Assembly: GCA_024220505.1 (NCBI GenBank)
Contig: JAKZZE010000025.1
Span: forward strand, 496,001 to 560,000
Direction of reading: 5' to 3'
From: Rhizopus arrhizus
Lineage: Eukaryota > Mucoromycota > Mucoromycetes > Mucorales > Rhizopodaceae
DNA: 64,000 bases
This document shows positions 23,720 to 35,488 of this stretch, in pieces; the stretch's first letter is position 1; each line of letters opens with the position of its first letter. The notes under the pieces are model-generated. The model was not told the DNA's origin. It searched no databases and worked only from the letters and a program-made list of their open reading frames with translations. The translations under genes and the position numbers were made by a program.

Positions 23720-25833
23720 TTATAGCCTAATGAATTGCATATCAAAATGAGTTTGAACTGCAGTATGCACCCTATCCCATCTTTTCATTTCCACTTCTGC
23801 CTTCAAATTCCTTAGCTCTTGCTCTAATTTCTTTTTTGATTCGGTTTCTTCCAATAACTCTGACAAGTGTTTTTCTTTTACATGCTGCATCAACTGTCGA
23901 AACTCTTTTCTCAATACATGCGTCTGTCCCTGTCCATCGTCTAAGCTCTGTGCCTTTTGATCGAATAATTGATGCTGAAGTAAATACTTTTCTTGTTTGA
24001 GTTTATCAATTTCATATTCCAGATTTTTTCTTTCGTTGTTGAAATCCATAATGTTACGTGTTAACCTGTCGTATTCTTTAAGGATCTTTTCTAATTCTGC
24101 TTCTATACTCGCTGATTGAAGCAAGAAACCAGATTCTCTTGTCAAATAAATTCTCTTTACTTCTTCAAGTTCCTTTTGTAAGCAGTGAACCTGATACTCT
24201 TTTTGGTTAACTGTCTCTAACTCTTCAAGCATGTCATCAATTTCATGTTCTGCGCTATTCAATCTCGCTTCATCCTCATCCTTTTGCTTCATCTCGCTTA
24301 CTACTTTTGTCAAAAAATCTCTTTCTTCAAGTCTTTTTTCTAATTCTCTTTGCAATTCGTCCATCTTGATCTCCAATTGCCTATGCTTCATTTTATAATC
24401 ATCCAGCTGAATTTCGAGCTGATGACGATCTGAACATTGCGCCTCTAATTTCCTCACCTGTGTCTCCAGGGCTATTTCCTTTTTCTCCATTTCTGTCTGA
24501 CAAACGACAGATGCATCTAGAGTGATCTGAAGCTGTTCCATCTGCTTTTGCTGTTTGCTTAACAATGTTTCCTTTTGATCCAAGGTTTCCTTTAGTTGCT
24601 CTGTTCTTTGCTGTTCTTGAATCAATCGTTCCCTTGTTGCATTTAATTCCTTTGATAATGCCTCATGGCTATCGCTTGCTTTTGCTGGCTCACTGTTCTT
24701 TTCAGACAATTCGTTTTTATCTTGCTTGTGTGCTAGTTTATCGATCAAAAAATCAATTCTCTGCTGAACATCAACTGTGCTTTCTTCAGTCTCAAATATG
24801 CTCGTGATACTCGTCTTGTTACTAAATAGCTTTGTTGTCGAAGAGAAGGAAGAAGGAGTTGAGCTCGTTGAGGAAAGTGAGAGTCGATGGTCTGTTTCTG
24901 AACGTCCTGATTGATTCGTGTCAGTGGCTACTGCTTTTTCTAATTTCATCAAAACCTTGTACAGGCAGTGGTCCTTGGGCGTTTTTTCAGTAATGATCTG
25001 CGTGTACTCTGCAGGTTTTAGATGATTTGATCTCAAGTTGTAAGCGGATTTACTTGTAAAATAAAAATCATCGATAGATTGCTCCAGTTGTGTGTATTTC
25101 TTATACATGTCGCACATAGCTTGATAGGCTGTTGAGATCTGCAGATTTTCTAATTTTAGATAAGCCAAGGTGGCTCGCTGAATATCTACTTGTAGACGTA
25201 TATGATTATAAAGTGAGTCTAGCAAGGCAGGTACATGATCTGGCTTCTACCTAAAAGTTGAGTCATTCTCCCTAGTTTTCGAATCTACTTTATCACTTTA
25301 CCTTTTGTAGATTACTTGTTTCTAAGCAGTCCATGATTCCATTCAGCCCTGGTGTCTTTAGAGTAGCATAAGCCATATTTAGTTCCTGTAGTAATGTCGC
25401 ATAATTCACTTGATAATTCAAAGCTGACGTCTTTGTCATGTCGTATTGTTTCCATGGAATCAACAAAGGTTCTTCTTTGGGTTGCACCTTTGAAGATGTA
25501 GTAGACAGACTCTTTTTTCTGATAGTTGTCACCAACTGACTCAGTGATTTGCTTTTTTGCTGATTACTTTTACTTGGTAAAGGACTTTTGGGTGATGGAA
25601 TGTTGGAGGCAGGCCTTGTGACCTGTGATGGACGTCTGGATGTGGTCTGTATTGGTTGCTTCAATGTAGATTTTAATCGTGTTGATGATGTGAGTTGATC
25701 TGATTTGGTCTTTGTTTTTGAACGCGAAGAATTGGATCCACTTGATTTATTGGATAACTAACTTTTATTACTAAGAATGTAATATATCATGTTTCATTCT
25801 ACTTACAATAGGAAACTTTTTTGTTTGATTCAT
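23720..25833 (-). CDS. Coiled-coil protein, possibly Uds1-like
   Basis: Three exons: 25807-25833, 25302-25757 and 23720-25246 (introns 49 and 55 nt, GT..AG), giving 669 residues from ATG 25833. The N-terminal ~120 residues are basic, Ser/Pro-rich and disordered. A globular helical region follows (LLIPWKQYDMTKTSALNYQV through DHVPALLDSLYNH). After a Ser-rich linker, residues ~230-650 form an almost continuous coiled coil. The C-terminal pattern LRKEFRQLMQHVKEKHLSELLEE resembles fungal proteins up-regulated during septation (Uds1), but that is pattern memory only. A cytoskeletal or septation scaffold is a reasonable guess. The gene ends 140 nt from the GATA gene start and begins only 97 nt after INTS9 ends, all on the same strand. 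Confidence 0.7.
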
Positions 25834-25930
25834 GAATTAAATTTCTTGTAGAAAGAAAAAGATAAAAAGGAAAAAGGGCACAAAAGAAATAATAAAGAGT
25901 TGTTTTAAGGAGAAAGTGGTTGTTGTCAGT

Positions 25931-28168
25931 TTATAAAATTATATTTCTTAATAAATTGCGTGTATTTTCATCATTGGAGATGATTGTAATAGACTGATCT
26001 TGAATAAGTAGTTTTGATTCCATATCAGAAGGTAACTCAATGACTATCGTACCTTGTTCATCTTTTGTTATTTCAATAGGTATCGAATGCTATAAATTAT
26101 TATTAAAACCTTCTCCTTTTTTTCATATTACTTTGCATTGTTTTCACTCTTTCACTCTCTTTCACTCTCTCGCTCATTCTCCTTACTTGTTCAAAACGGT
26201 TCACAATCCTATTTAATTCAACTTGAACTCTTGGCCGGTCATTCATATTACGCATCGTATTTGCACAAAGTTGAAAGTTATTGTTATAAAGGTTTAAAGT
26301 TCCATTGATGGGTGCATAGAGAGAAACAAGTCCATTACTACTTTTATAGGGAATTGGCATAATTAATTTTGCCAACTAATCTTATCAGTTAAATAAATTA
26401 AATCCCATTTTTGTTTTTGTTTATTACCTTTTCACTCACAGAGACCTTCTCCCAATCCCTTTTCAAATCAATATTTATAATATCTCCCATTTTATAAATG
26501 TAAACTTCTGTATTAGGATAACTCAATAGATTCTCCTTGACTAATTCTGCTCCTTTCATTTTGGGTATTAATAAATGACGTACATCATTCAATCGCTCCG
26601 TTGTGCGTAGAATGGATGGAACATCTTCAAGTTTTAAACGAGTCTCTAATGGTATACGAATAAAATTCATTTTGGAATCTTGAACTGATGGCATCACTGT
26701 CTTGGGTACTAAAAAGCCGTCATGAATTCACTTTTTTTTTTTTTTTTTTTCGCTACTGATTTCTTACGAATCGTTATACAAGTACTATGCTCAGATTGTT
26801 TCCAATGTTCCAAAAACCAAGCGATAGGCCCCTTTTGCATAAATACCGAATCTCCTGCGAATACAATACAAGGTTCGCGTATCCCTCTTGCACCCAATTC
26901 GATCGAGTCTACTGTTTCGATTGTTTGTAAGGCTCCTTTTGCCATCAATTGACCATGGGCTAAAGGTGTAGTGGGTTCATACAATAAACACTGTCGGTAT
27001 GGATTCATCCATTCACCACAGATATTGGAATACTGTAAACTCTTGTTGGCAACCGGATTAGCTACATAAATAGGCACTTGATCATTTTCACCGCCAATCT
27101 CTCTTGCACCAATCGACTTGAAGTAACTTTCGATATCACCCAATAAATCAAACACGATATGCATCGAAGGTGCAGCAATCAAGACATTATGGTTAGATTG
27201 AATCGTTCTAGCTAAATAAAACAGTTAGTCTCCTCTTCGTCTTTTGTTTTTCTTCGTGTACCGATGTGTGCTAATAGTTTTGTCCTCGATCTCTCAAAGG
27301 AAACATGATCAGAGGATGGTTCGACGACGTCTGCGACAATCACTGCGTCTGCCTCTGTCAGCAAGCTTTGATCAAAGGGTGCAGGATGTTGATTGGGAAT
27401 TAGAGAAGAGGTAGACAAGAAAACAATTTTTTTAAAACTTGTTTCCAGCAACCAATTCGCGCTACCAATAGAGTATCCCGAACTGTGAGCGACAAGTGAA
27501 AGCGTCGAAAATAAAAATAAACTTTCGTTGTATCTCACAGGCTGGATCTTTTCGAGGCAGCCTTGGATATCTCTCAAAGTATAGATCGATCGCCATCCTT
27601 CGGGTATGAATGAATCGGGCATCAGCTGCGTAGTGTATGTATAAGATGTGGGGTCAACGCGTGATATGGTTTGACCGTGATAGGCAACTAACTCTTCCAT
27701 ACTTTGTCTACACGAAACAGTGAGCATAAGCTCCTTACTCTTTTTTTTCTTTTTTTTTTTCTTTTTTTACTTTGCAAATTCAATCGTTGTTTCGGTAGCA
27801 ATGATCTTTCCTTTATATCCCAAATATTCTGTTAAATAAGGCAACCCAAGCATACATTCACTGTTTGCAATTAACACGAGGTCAATTGTACGAATATCAA
27901 TCAAGCTAAAATCAGGAATCTTAAACACTGTCAAATCATCACATTTCTGTATCGCACTGGTTCGTGAAGAACTTTGTGTGTCAGTGGCTCGTTTGCCTTG
28001 CTCACTAAAATACTGTGACAGGATAGAAGAGAGGTCTGTAGGTGGTGGTTGGCTTGGTTGTTGTTCTCCCTTGGGTATCGTCATGGTCTCTATTGGGCAG
28101 TTCACTAGTATTTTAAGTTGCCTTATTTTACACAAAAATACATTATGATCGATACAGTGAATCTTCAT
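25931..28168 (-). CDS. INTS9: Integrator complex subunit 9 (inactive MBL/beta-CASP protein)
   Basis: Six exons: 27771-28168, 27262-27707, 26768-27211, 26428-26708, 26187-26375 and 25931-26089. Introns are GT..AG, 50-97 nt. The product has 638 residues; human INTS9 is about 658. N-terminal MKIHCIDHN, LIDIRTIDLVLIANSECMLG and GKIIATETTIEFAKQSMEEL follow the INTS9 metallo-beta-lactamase fold. The zinc-binding HxHxDH of its partner INTS11 is absent (ANSECML at that place), as in INTS9 pseudoenzymes. The beta-CASP part shows NVLIAAPSMHIVFDLL, PIYVANPVANKSLQYS and CIVFAGDSVF. The C-terminal dimerisation region ends DENTRNLLRNIIL. With INTS11 it forms the cleavage module of Integrator on nascent RNA. 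It is divergent from NOP10, with 167 nt between starts. CPSF2/Cft2 is the alternative, but the match is clearly to INTS9. Confidence 0.88.
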
Positions 28169-28335
28169 TAGGTCTATATAAAAGGAAGATGAAGAAAGGA
28201 TTATGCAAATAGGTAAGGAGGAAGACAATAGTATCAACAGGCTGTGGCTTGGTGTTAAGTCACAGTTGAAGTTGACTAGTAAAAAAGAATATTGAAAATC
28301 ATCTTTTCTTCCCTTCTCTACATCAAGTTATAAAC
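28169..28335. promoter_or_regulatory. Divergent promoter between INTS9 and NOP10
   Basis: Only 167 nt separate the two start codons, so both genes must share this promoter region. The sequence is T/C-rich toward NOP10. No TATA box is evident. Confidence 0.5.
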
Positions 28336-28582
28336 ATGTATTTAATGTATTATTTAAATGACCAAGGGGAACGTGTATATACCCTCAAGGTAAGCACATA
28401 CAAGAATATGACTTTAATTCAATGTAACAATGATTCTTTAGAAAGTAGATCCTAAAGGCTTACCAACCAAGTCTGCTCACCCCGCTCGATTCTCTCCTGA
28501 CGACAAGTTCTCCCGTCACCGTATTACGATTAAGAAGAGATACAATATCTTACTTACTCAACTTTCTGCTCGTCCTTATTAA
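28336..28582 (+). CDS. NOP10: H/ACA snoRNP protein Nop10
   Basis: Two exons, 28336-28389 and 28442-28582, with a 52-nt intron (GTAAGC...CTTTAG), encode 64 residues, the usual eukaryotic Nop10 length. The product begins [17 protein letters not shown]. After the splice it reads [20 protein letters not shown], then [17 protein letters not shown], all family hallmarks. Nop10 binds Cbf5/dyskerin in H/ACA particles that pseudouridylate rRNA and snRNA. The eukaryotic form lacks the archaeal zinc Cys, and this one has none. The identification is secure. Confidence 0.95.
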
Positions 28583-29230
28583 ATCATTTGAGAAAAACCA
28601 ACAATGCACACACATGCACATATATTTGTATACAACGGGGAGAAAACACATACACACAGATACAACTTTTTTTAACGAATGATTAAACAAGCATCTTTTT
28701 TTTGTAAAATATAAACTGTTTGAAATAAAAATGTTGATTTAAAAAAACAAATTTGAGTGCAATCCAGCCAAAACAATCTATTATACCCCAAACCACTTGG
28801 TCAATCCACAAAGAAAAAGCCAATTACTTTTGCTCACTGTTCAGGACATGACAAGAAACGAGTAAAACTTGGATTGTTGAAGAGTGATTTGTTCATTATA
28901 CCCAAAACCGACATCTTTTTTCATAAAACTTATTAGACGAAAACATGAGCAAAAAGACATTTTATGAAACACGTTCAGAGTGGAGACTGAAATGAGAATT
29001 AGATTTCGTCTCAACCTCCTTTCCTTGACAACCATCTCTCTTTTCAAACACATTTACCACCTTTAGCCATGTTTCAGATCCCTTTTGACTCTTCCAGATA
29101 AAAACAGTGAAAAGATGTCCAAGAATGATGAAACCGCTGAGGATTCAAACATAAGAATACAAAGTGAAAGTATACATGTTTTTGTTGTATGCATTTATTT
29201 AAAGAAAATCTACAAAAGAGCAAGACTTGT
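28583..29230. other. Convergent 3' region of NOP10 and RPP1
   Basis: AT-rich, mostly 3' UTR sequence for the two genes that face each other. One minus-strand frame (28841-29053) has no family resemblance and is not called. Confidence 0.6.
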
Positions 29231-29657
29231 TTAGTCAAAGAGACCTATAAAAAATATTAGATGCTTTTCCCCTTTTTCGTGTTGCATTCAATTTTACCGA
29301 AACCCATGTCATCGTCAGATTCTTCCTTTTCTTCTTCCTTGGCTTCTTCAGCAGGGGCATCGGAAGTGGCGGCGGCACCGGCGGCACCAGGAGCAGCAGC
29401 AGCGCCAGCACCAGGAGCACCAACGTTCAAGAGAAGAGCCTTGAGGTCTTGGCCTTCAAGAGCCTTGGCGTAAAGAGAGAACCAGATGGGTTCAACTTCA
29501 ATACCGGCAGCAGAAACCAAAGTCTGGAGCTTGTCAGCCTATAGAAAGATGGATGAGAATCAATTGAAATTTTTAGAGAATCTTTCATTACAGTGATTTC
29601 AATGTTGTCATCTTCAAGGATGAGAGCGGCGTAAACGACAGCAAGTTCGGCAGACAT
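29231..29657 (-). CDS. RPP1: 60S acidic ribosomal protein P1
   Basis: Three exons: 29592-29657, 29298-29538 and 29231-29244, with two 53-nt introns, give 106 residues. It starts [20 protein letters not shown] and continues [20 protein letters not shown]. An Ala/Gly/Pro hinge and an acidic tail follow. The last intron splits the conserved end: spliced, it reads [12 protein letters not shown], the universal P-protein terminus that recruits elongation factors. Without that tiny 14-nt last exon the product would end in an unrelated sequence. It is part of the ribosomal stalk with P0 and P2. Confidence 0.95.
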
Positions 29658-30858
29658 GCTATAATAAAGATTTGTTTTAGCTTTTTTTCGAGATGGATGG
29701 CATCATGAAGGGTTACGAACGTTGGATGGATCAAGAAAGAGAGAGAGAAAGGATGGAGGAGCAGGGGAGAGTGTAGATTTTATGAGGATACACGGACACA
29801 CTTCGCTCTTTGAATTTTTTACTCCTTTTTAGGACTCGGTAATATGCGTTATTTAGCAAGTGATTCAGTCTGGCATAGATAGACTTGTATGTGAAACAAA
29901 ACCTTGGGCTCATACGAAGCTATATTTGATCGCATGCCTTTCTATATGTTATGCATATGTTGACATTGTCGGCCAGAGCTGTGGTATACACATAAAGGTA
30001 GCTGTACCGTGATAAAAAATGTTTATATATCCCTTTCGCTTCAAAACACTTGTTGGCAGCACCAAGCCACCTTACCATTCATTTAGAGTGAGAAAGTTGC
30101 AAGAGCAGTTTGGTATCTAAATCATTTGCCTTTTGGACTTTTTGTCATCCTACGCATATAAGACCATATTTTTATAAATTCATAAACCAAGTGTGCATAG
30201 GTTGCTTGGATATGCTATCATTTAGGTCAATGGCCGTTTCTTATTGACTCTAACAACTGAAAGATGTAAAAAAAAGGATAGCACTGTAGGACACTCCCTG
30301 CATGATTTTAATAAAGGGAAAATAGGATTGTGTTTAAAACGTCAATTTAAGGGTGTTCTCTCAATAGATACAAGTAGATTACTCGTTCAATTTCTTTCTC
30401 ATTTAAATGACAAAGCATGAGAAACTACTCTTTGCTGGCTGCTTATATCAAATAAACCTTTTCCATAGAGCTATCAGATACACTCTCTTCAATTATAAAA
30501 AAAGAAAAATGATCACAGTCAGATCAGTTTTGAAAAAGGGAGAACTGTACAGTGATGATACTAACTCTTTTCTATAAAGAGGAGGTCGTTTGCATGAAAC
30601 GCTTTGACCTTAAGATAAGTAGGTGTATGAGCAAGGCATGTAGGAGCACAGAGGACCCCCATGTTCCAACCTACATTCTTAAAACTTGGCTCGAATTTTA
30701 AGGAAAAAACCCTGACTGTCTTTTGGGTATCCCTTGATCTGTGACAGGGTATTGATAACAAAAGTGGTTTAGTAGACATAAAAAGGATTTTTCAATGGTT
30801 TAATTGAAAGAGAAAAGAATGGGTGATGAAGAGGTGGTTATGAGTCTAGAGCAAAGGA
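29658..30858. other. Intergenic upstream of RPP1, no gene seen
   Basis: Contains the RPP1 promoter. A minus-strand frame at 30561-30779 has an ATG but no recognisable family or splice partner, so it is not called. Confidence 0.5.
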
Positions 30859-32054
30859 TCACTTTGATCCGCTCTTAGGATGCAAGATAAGGATGACAGG
30901 GACCCAGATGGCTGCCATCAATACATTTACTTTTTTGTAAACAAGTCAGTGATACGCTTTTCATCAGCCAAGACCACTTACCGTTACAAATCAAGAAATC
31001 AGCATAAAACTTGCTTCGGTTCAATCGTTTTGTCTGGGTTAATCCATCGGCTGTCAAGGTAACCATGGAGATTGAAAATAAAAATAAAGTCATGGAAAGT
31101 ACAATGTTCAGGTCTTGGTAATGCTGTATTCTGTAAGTTATAAAGGCCCCATTGATATTATGCTTCAAGTTCTTCAGCAGCCTTTTAAAACGAAAATGGG
31201 ACACGACACCCAACATGGCAATGATGAGTAATTCTAGGGAGAGCTGATTAGGGTTTAAAAGAATCATAAAATAAGTTACCTATTCCATAGACCAACTGAG
31301 GCATGATTTCTTTGTATGTAAAATCATAAATGTTTCTAGAAAAGTTGAATTGTAAAACTGGAAATAAAATGATATTCACGATGGTCCTAATCATTATTTT
31401 AATAAAAATCAAATTGTGTCTTGTTCACCTTACCAAGCAATATATATTTTGAATTCATTACTACTCATGAATTTCGCTCCTACAACAAGTTTAATCAAAT
31501 AATTCCAAAAGCATTGTAGCAACAATAAGGTTCCACTAAATTTATACTTTAGAATTCACGTTTTTTTTTTTTAAAAAAAAATTTCATTATTCACTTGCGT
31601 TTGTAGAGAGAATCCAATACAGAGACTATAATCTGTGGGTATAATGATATCTTTATCTGCTTTTGTCCATAGCAACTCTGGTTTAGTAATAATATGTCCT
31701 GGTGCGATTTGAACAAATCCTTCCTCGTATTTCACTCTACATGAAATGATATCTATCTGTCATGAGCAAGATGATCCTATTACTTTTTTTTAAGAATGTC
31801 TACCGTAGTAAAGTTGAAATGGTATCATAATGAATAGCAGCAATGTCACTATGCTTTTTAACTCTCCTCTTTTGATGCCAGTGGGTGATAGACATTTATA
31901 TCCATCTGTTTGATAAACTCGATAAATAAACCAAATATAAATATAACATAATCCAACAGCTCTTTCTATTATAAAAATAATTCAACATGTATCACACGCT
32001 GGCTATTTTTCTTTTATTCTTACGTAAAAAACTATAATCACTTAGATGTGTCAT
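30859..32054 (-). CDS. Seven-transmembrane protein, GPCR-like orphan
   Basis: Seven exons keep one frame: 32024-32054, 31804-31965, 31599-31752, 31434-31535, 31280-31386, 30982-31233 and 30859-30911. The product has 286 residues from MTHLSDYSFL. About seven hydrophobic segments can be seen: AVGLCYIYIWFIY, VTLLLFIMIPFQLYY, the stretch around LLLLQCFWNYLIKLVVG, YIAWTIVNIILFPVLQF, LVYGIELLIIAMLGVV, IVLSMTLFLFSISMVTL and FLICNAIWVPVILIL. The layout suggests a 7TM receptor-like protein, but I recognise no known receptor motif. Introns are 46-70 nt; five are GT..AG, while the third starts GCAAGT, a GC-AG donor. It is divergent from the APH-kinase gene, 338 nt apart. Confidence 0.65.
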
Positions 32055-32392
32055 AAGAGTACAAAAAATTGCTCAATCTTTACAAAGAAAAAGAAAAGAG
32101 AGACGAGAAAAAAAATATTCTGTGCTTTCTATTTTTTTTTTTTTTTCACTCCTTTCCTGAATAAAATAACAGTCTAGTTAGGAGGATCGTGAAAAGAGAG
32201 AAGGGAGAGGGTGAGAGAGCGAGAGAGCGAGAGAATTGCCACGTTCATTGTATGACAAAAGAAGATTGAGTAAGCAAAAATTGTTTGGCCCCGCATTTTA
32301 TAATTAACAAATAAAAAATCTTGATTTTCAGACTTTCTTTCTTTTTTCTTTTTCTTTTTTTTAAAAAAAGAACTACTTCTTTACTAGAAGCA
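32055..32392. promoter_or_regulatory. Divergent promoter with GAGA repeats
   Basis: 338 nt between two divergent genes. It contains several GAGAGAGCGAGAGA-type repeats (about 32208-32234) and long T/C tracts just before the plus-strand ATG. Confidence 0.4.
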
Positions 32393-33730
32393 ATGACAGG
32401 ACAATCTACTTCTGATATAAGAAAAGGGTGAGTGATGTGTTTTAGTCTGATGTTTTTTAATGGATATGTATTTTTATTAAACAGGCATGAATTGGATCAA
32501 AAAAAACTCGAAACCTATCTTTTAAACCAAGTGCCTGAATTTAAAGCACCCTTGATGATCAGTCAGTTTAAATTCGGTCAATCGAATCCTACTTATCTCT
32601 TGAGAGATGGAAAGTAAAAAGTTCCCTCCTTTTTTTTTTATTTGCATAGGTACACCAACAGATGACTAAAAAAACAAAAATTTCTAGTGAACAACAATAT
32701 GTCTTGCGAAAAAAGCCGCCAGGATCGTTGGTTTCCAGCACAGCACATGCAGTCGAAAGAGAATATCGTATTATTCATGCTCTTGGTACTCAAACAGACG
32801 TGCCTGTTCCCAAAGTCTATGTGCTCTGTGAAGACACGAGTGTGATTGGTACACCTTTTTACGTCATGGAGTTTTTAAAAGGCCGCATTTTCGAGGACTG
32901 TCGGATGCTGTCCTTGCCGTTTGAAGAACGCAGGGAACTCTGGCATTCGGCCGTTGAGACTTTGGCAAGGTTGCATCAAGTTGATTTCCACTCGATTGGG
33001 TTAACGAACTATGGCCGAAACAGCGGGTTTTATGAACGACAGATGAAGTCTTTGGCCAGAGTGTCTCAAGCACAGGCCAAGGCAAAAGATGAAGAGACAG
33101 GTGAATTGGTGGGTGAGATTCCTCGGTTGAACGATATGTTTGCATGGTTTAAAAAGAATCAAGCAAAAGATGAGGCAACGATTGTTCATGGTGATTTCAA
33201 GGTAAACAAAAAGATCAAAGACCAGTCCTCGTTTTTAAACATAAATAATAGATTGATAATTTGGTAAAGGATGCTTGTTTCATACTTTTTTTTTAATAAC
33301 ACATGCAGTGCATTAGGTCTTTCATCCCACTGAACCCAAAGTCATCGGTATCCTTGACTGGGAACTATCCACGATTGGCCATCCCTTTTCTGATCTCTCG
33401 AATCTATTTCAACCCTTTTATGTACCCGCAGGTTCACCTACCGGTCTTTTAGGTTTCAACGGCTCTGCTGAATCTTTACCTGTACCCTCAGCCGAAGAAC
33501 TCATTCAAGTCTATTGTTCCTATACCTCTCGATCCTATCCTCTGCATGGTTGGTACTTTGCCATCGTTTTCTCATTCTTTCGATTGGCAGTCATTGTTCA
33601 AGGTATTGCAGCACGCATTGCTAGAAAGCAGGCCTCTTCTGCCGAAGCCAAAGTATATGCTTCAAGATTTAAGCCGATATGTGAATTAGTATTGAATCTT
33701 ATAGATCAAAGTGATCAAAGTAAACTTTAA
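32393..33730 (+). CDS. APH-fold phosphotransferase, ACAD10/11 N-domain-like
   Basis: Five exons: 32393-32427, 32485-32613, 32688-33201, a 12-nt microexon 33252-33263 and 33317-33730. All introns are GT..AG, 50-74 nt. The product has 367 residues. Key APH motifs are the N-lobe YVLRKKPPGSL with its ATP-contacting Lys and the catalytic-loop VHGDFK (Brenner motif, ~residue 220). IDNL follows, and VIGILDWELSTIGHP is the metal-binding DxD/DWE motif with PFSDL. The IDNL four residues come solely from the microexon. The overall match is to the kinase-like domain that in animals is fused to acyl-CoA dehydrogenase in ACAD10/11; here it stands alone. Such enzymes phosphorylate 4-hydroxy-acyl groups in lipid catabolism; substrate here is an inference. 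Confidence 0.85.
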
Positions 33731-34180
33731 CGTCATCTTTTACTCCGCTGTCAACTGAGACTGAAAACACGGTAAAACAATTCAATAATAAAAAACTACG
33801 GGATAACTTTGTCGAGTGGAATCCCGTACAAGGGAAAAAGAAGAACACATCTTTTTTTTTTTGTTGTGAGTGAGTTCATTCGTATCGTTCTAAATTAAAT
33901 ACCGCTTGATTTCTTTTGTTTGGAAATACACCTTTTCCCCCCAAGATGAGTGGCACATTTTTTAAAAAATAATGGTTTTATTCATTTCATGTCCAATTGA
34001 GCGCAAAAATAAACAGCCGGCCGGACAAGATCAAAGAAAAGGAGAGAGAGAGGGAAAAAAAAAATCCCTTAGGGAACAAGGACAAAAAAAAAAGGTAAAA
34101 ATAGTAAAGGGAATCAGGAAGTTAAGGATGGGAGCTGAGCCAACAAAGAAGGCATTCACCAAGAAAAGTGATACTCTGAG
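33731..34180. other. Intergenic, purine-rich
   Basis: 3' region of the kinase gene followed by A/G-rich sequence. No gene seen. Confidence 0.5.
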
Positions 34181-35470
34181 AGACAGTCATGTTGTTTTGC
34201 CAACCTCAAGAAGAATCGAGCATAGAACAGAAGAACCGTCAAGAGTCAACCTATCGTGGTGGAAACAAAGGGAGCGTGTGTGAAGCTTGTTAAAAAGGAA
34301 TGATAGTGGATCAGGAAGAGTTGCAGAGGAAGGCAAAGTGGTTGATGCTTTGAGACAGTGGATACCGTGTGAGCAGGCACGAGGGACATCTTGGGCTTTC
34401 ATTTGCTTTCAGATAACCAAGATGCCAACGAATACAACAATTTCGTTCTTGGACTTGGCATAGGTGACCAGAGTAAGGGGTCAATCACGATCTGTTGTGA
34501 CAAAAAGTAGTTTAGATCCTTCATCCTTTGTAACATACGCTGTAGTACATGGGAGACGGGGTAGGTTTTCGATAGGATCGGGCATTGGTTGTCATGGGAC
34601 CGTCCCTGAGGGATCGTACGGTTGGCATCCTCTGGCGTGTTGGACATGTGGTAGGAGGCAGCCCAGAAGAGTATCAACTGGCACATGCAAGGGACAATAA
34701 ACTGAACTTGCAAAATGTGAATTCTTTATGCCATAGTTTTGCCCAAACGAAGCATCCCACTTGAATGGACGATCTGCCATGGGCTCCATTCATCTTTCTT
34801 ATGCAATTGTTTTGTATATCACACGTTGTTTCAACTGGGAGACCTGTGAATGGCCATCGGTAGACGAACAATGTTAGCATGGAACCTTGAAGAGAGCAGT
34901 TTTGAAAAACGGGTAGGGTCGACGCCTATTGTGTTCAGGATGTTCATGGTTGCTTTGGAACAATTTAAATGAATAAGAGCTTGAGGATCTAGAAAATCGC
35001 CAGGTTTGAATGAGACACCGAGATAAGCAAAAGAAGATTGGCGGGGCAGGGCATGCTCATAAAACTTGTGATCAAGAGGTTCAGTATGATTATCCAGAAT
35101 AACACATTTCGCTAGATTCTACCTGTGACCAATTTGTAAGCTGTGTGTTTCACACGTCTTGAGTAACTCAATCAGTGTGTGCCGGTCGTCAGTGAGTACA
35201 GCATCATCAACGTATAGTAGACAATGTAGTAACCGGATGGCTTCTTTAGCAGATAGACCTTCAGTCATCATTCGAAGCCGCATTACTCTGTAAAGAGAGC
35301 AAGAGGAGAGAACCTTGAAGGACACCTGTATGTGAAGGGAAAGTGCCGTGAAGAGACAGTGAACAACAGCCGTTTGATAAAAGATCTAAGAGAGAGTGTT
35401 GTAGGACATTCCAGATGAGACTTTTGTTAACAGTGCTTGTGAATCTTTAAAAGCGCGTCAATACTTTTGA
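34181..35470 (-). mobile_element. Degenerate LINE, reverse-transcriptase and C-terminal part
   Basis: The minus strand carries a broken LINE ORF2. In order it shows GVLQGS (RT motif before the catalytic box), GLSAKEAIRLLHCLLYVDD (catalytic box with YVDD in place of the more usual YADD), DDRHTLIELLKTCETHSLQIG and ILDNHTEPLDHKFYEHALPR. Then come FAYLGVSFKPGDFLD, ATMNILNTIGVDPTRFSKLL and SRFHANIVR, and a C-terminal segment SHVLQRMLQRMKDL. Several frameshifts and stops separate these pieces, so it is dead. The 5' half and endonuclease are missing (5' truncation is usual for LINEs). It belongs to the same lineage as the relic at 9.6-9.9 kb. Confidence 0.75.
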
Positions 35471-35488
35471 GAAAAAGTGTACGCAACA

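Noticed and set aside
27738..27770. An ultra-short 33-nt intron in INTS9
   Set aside because: A different acceptor (TGTAG before 27707) gives a normal 63-nt intron, keeps frame and matches INTS9 better (FAKQSMEELV).
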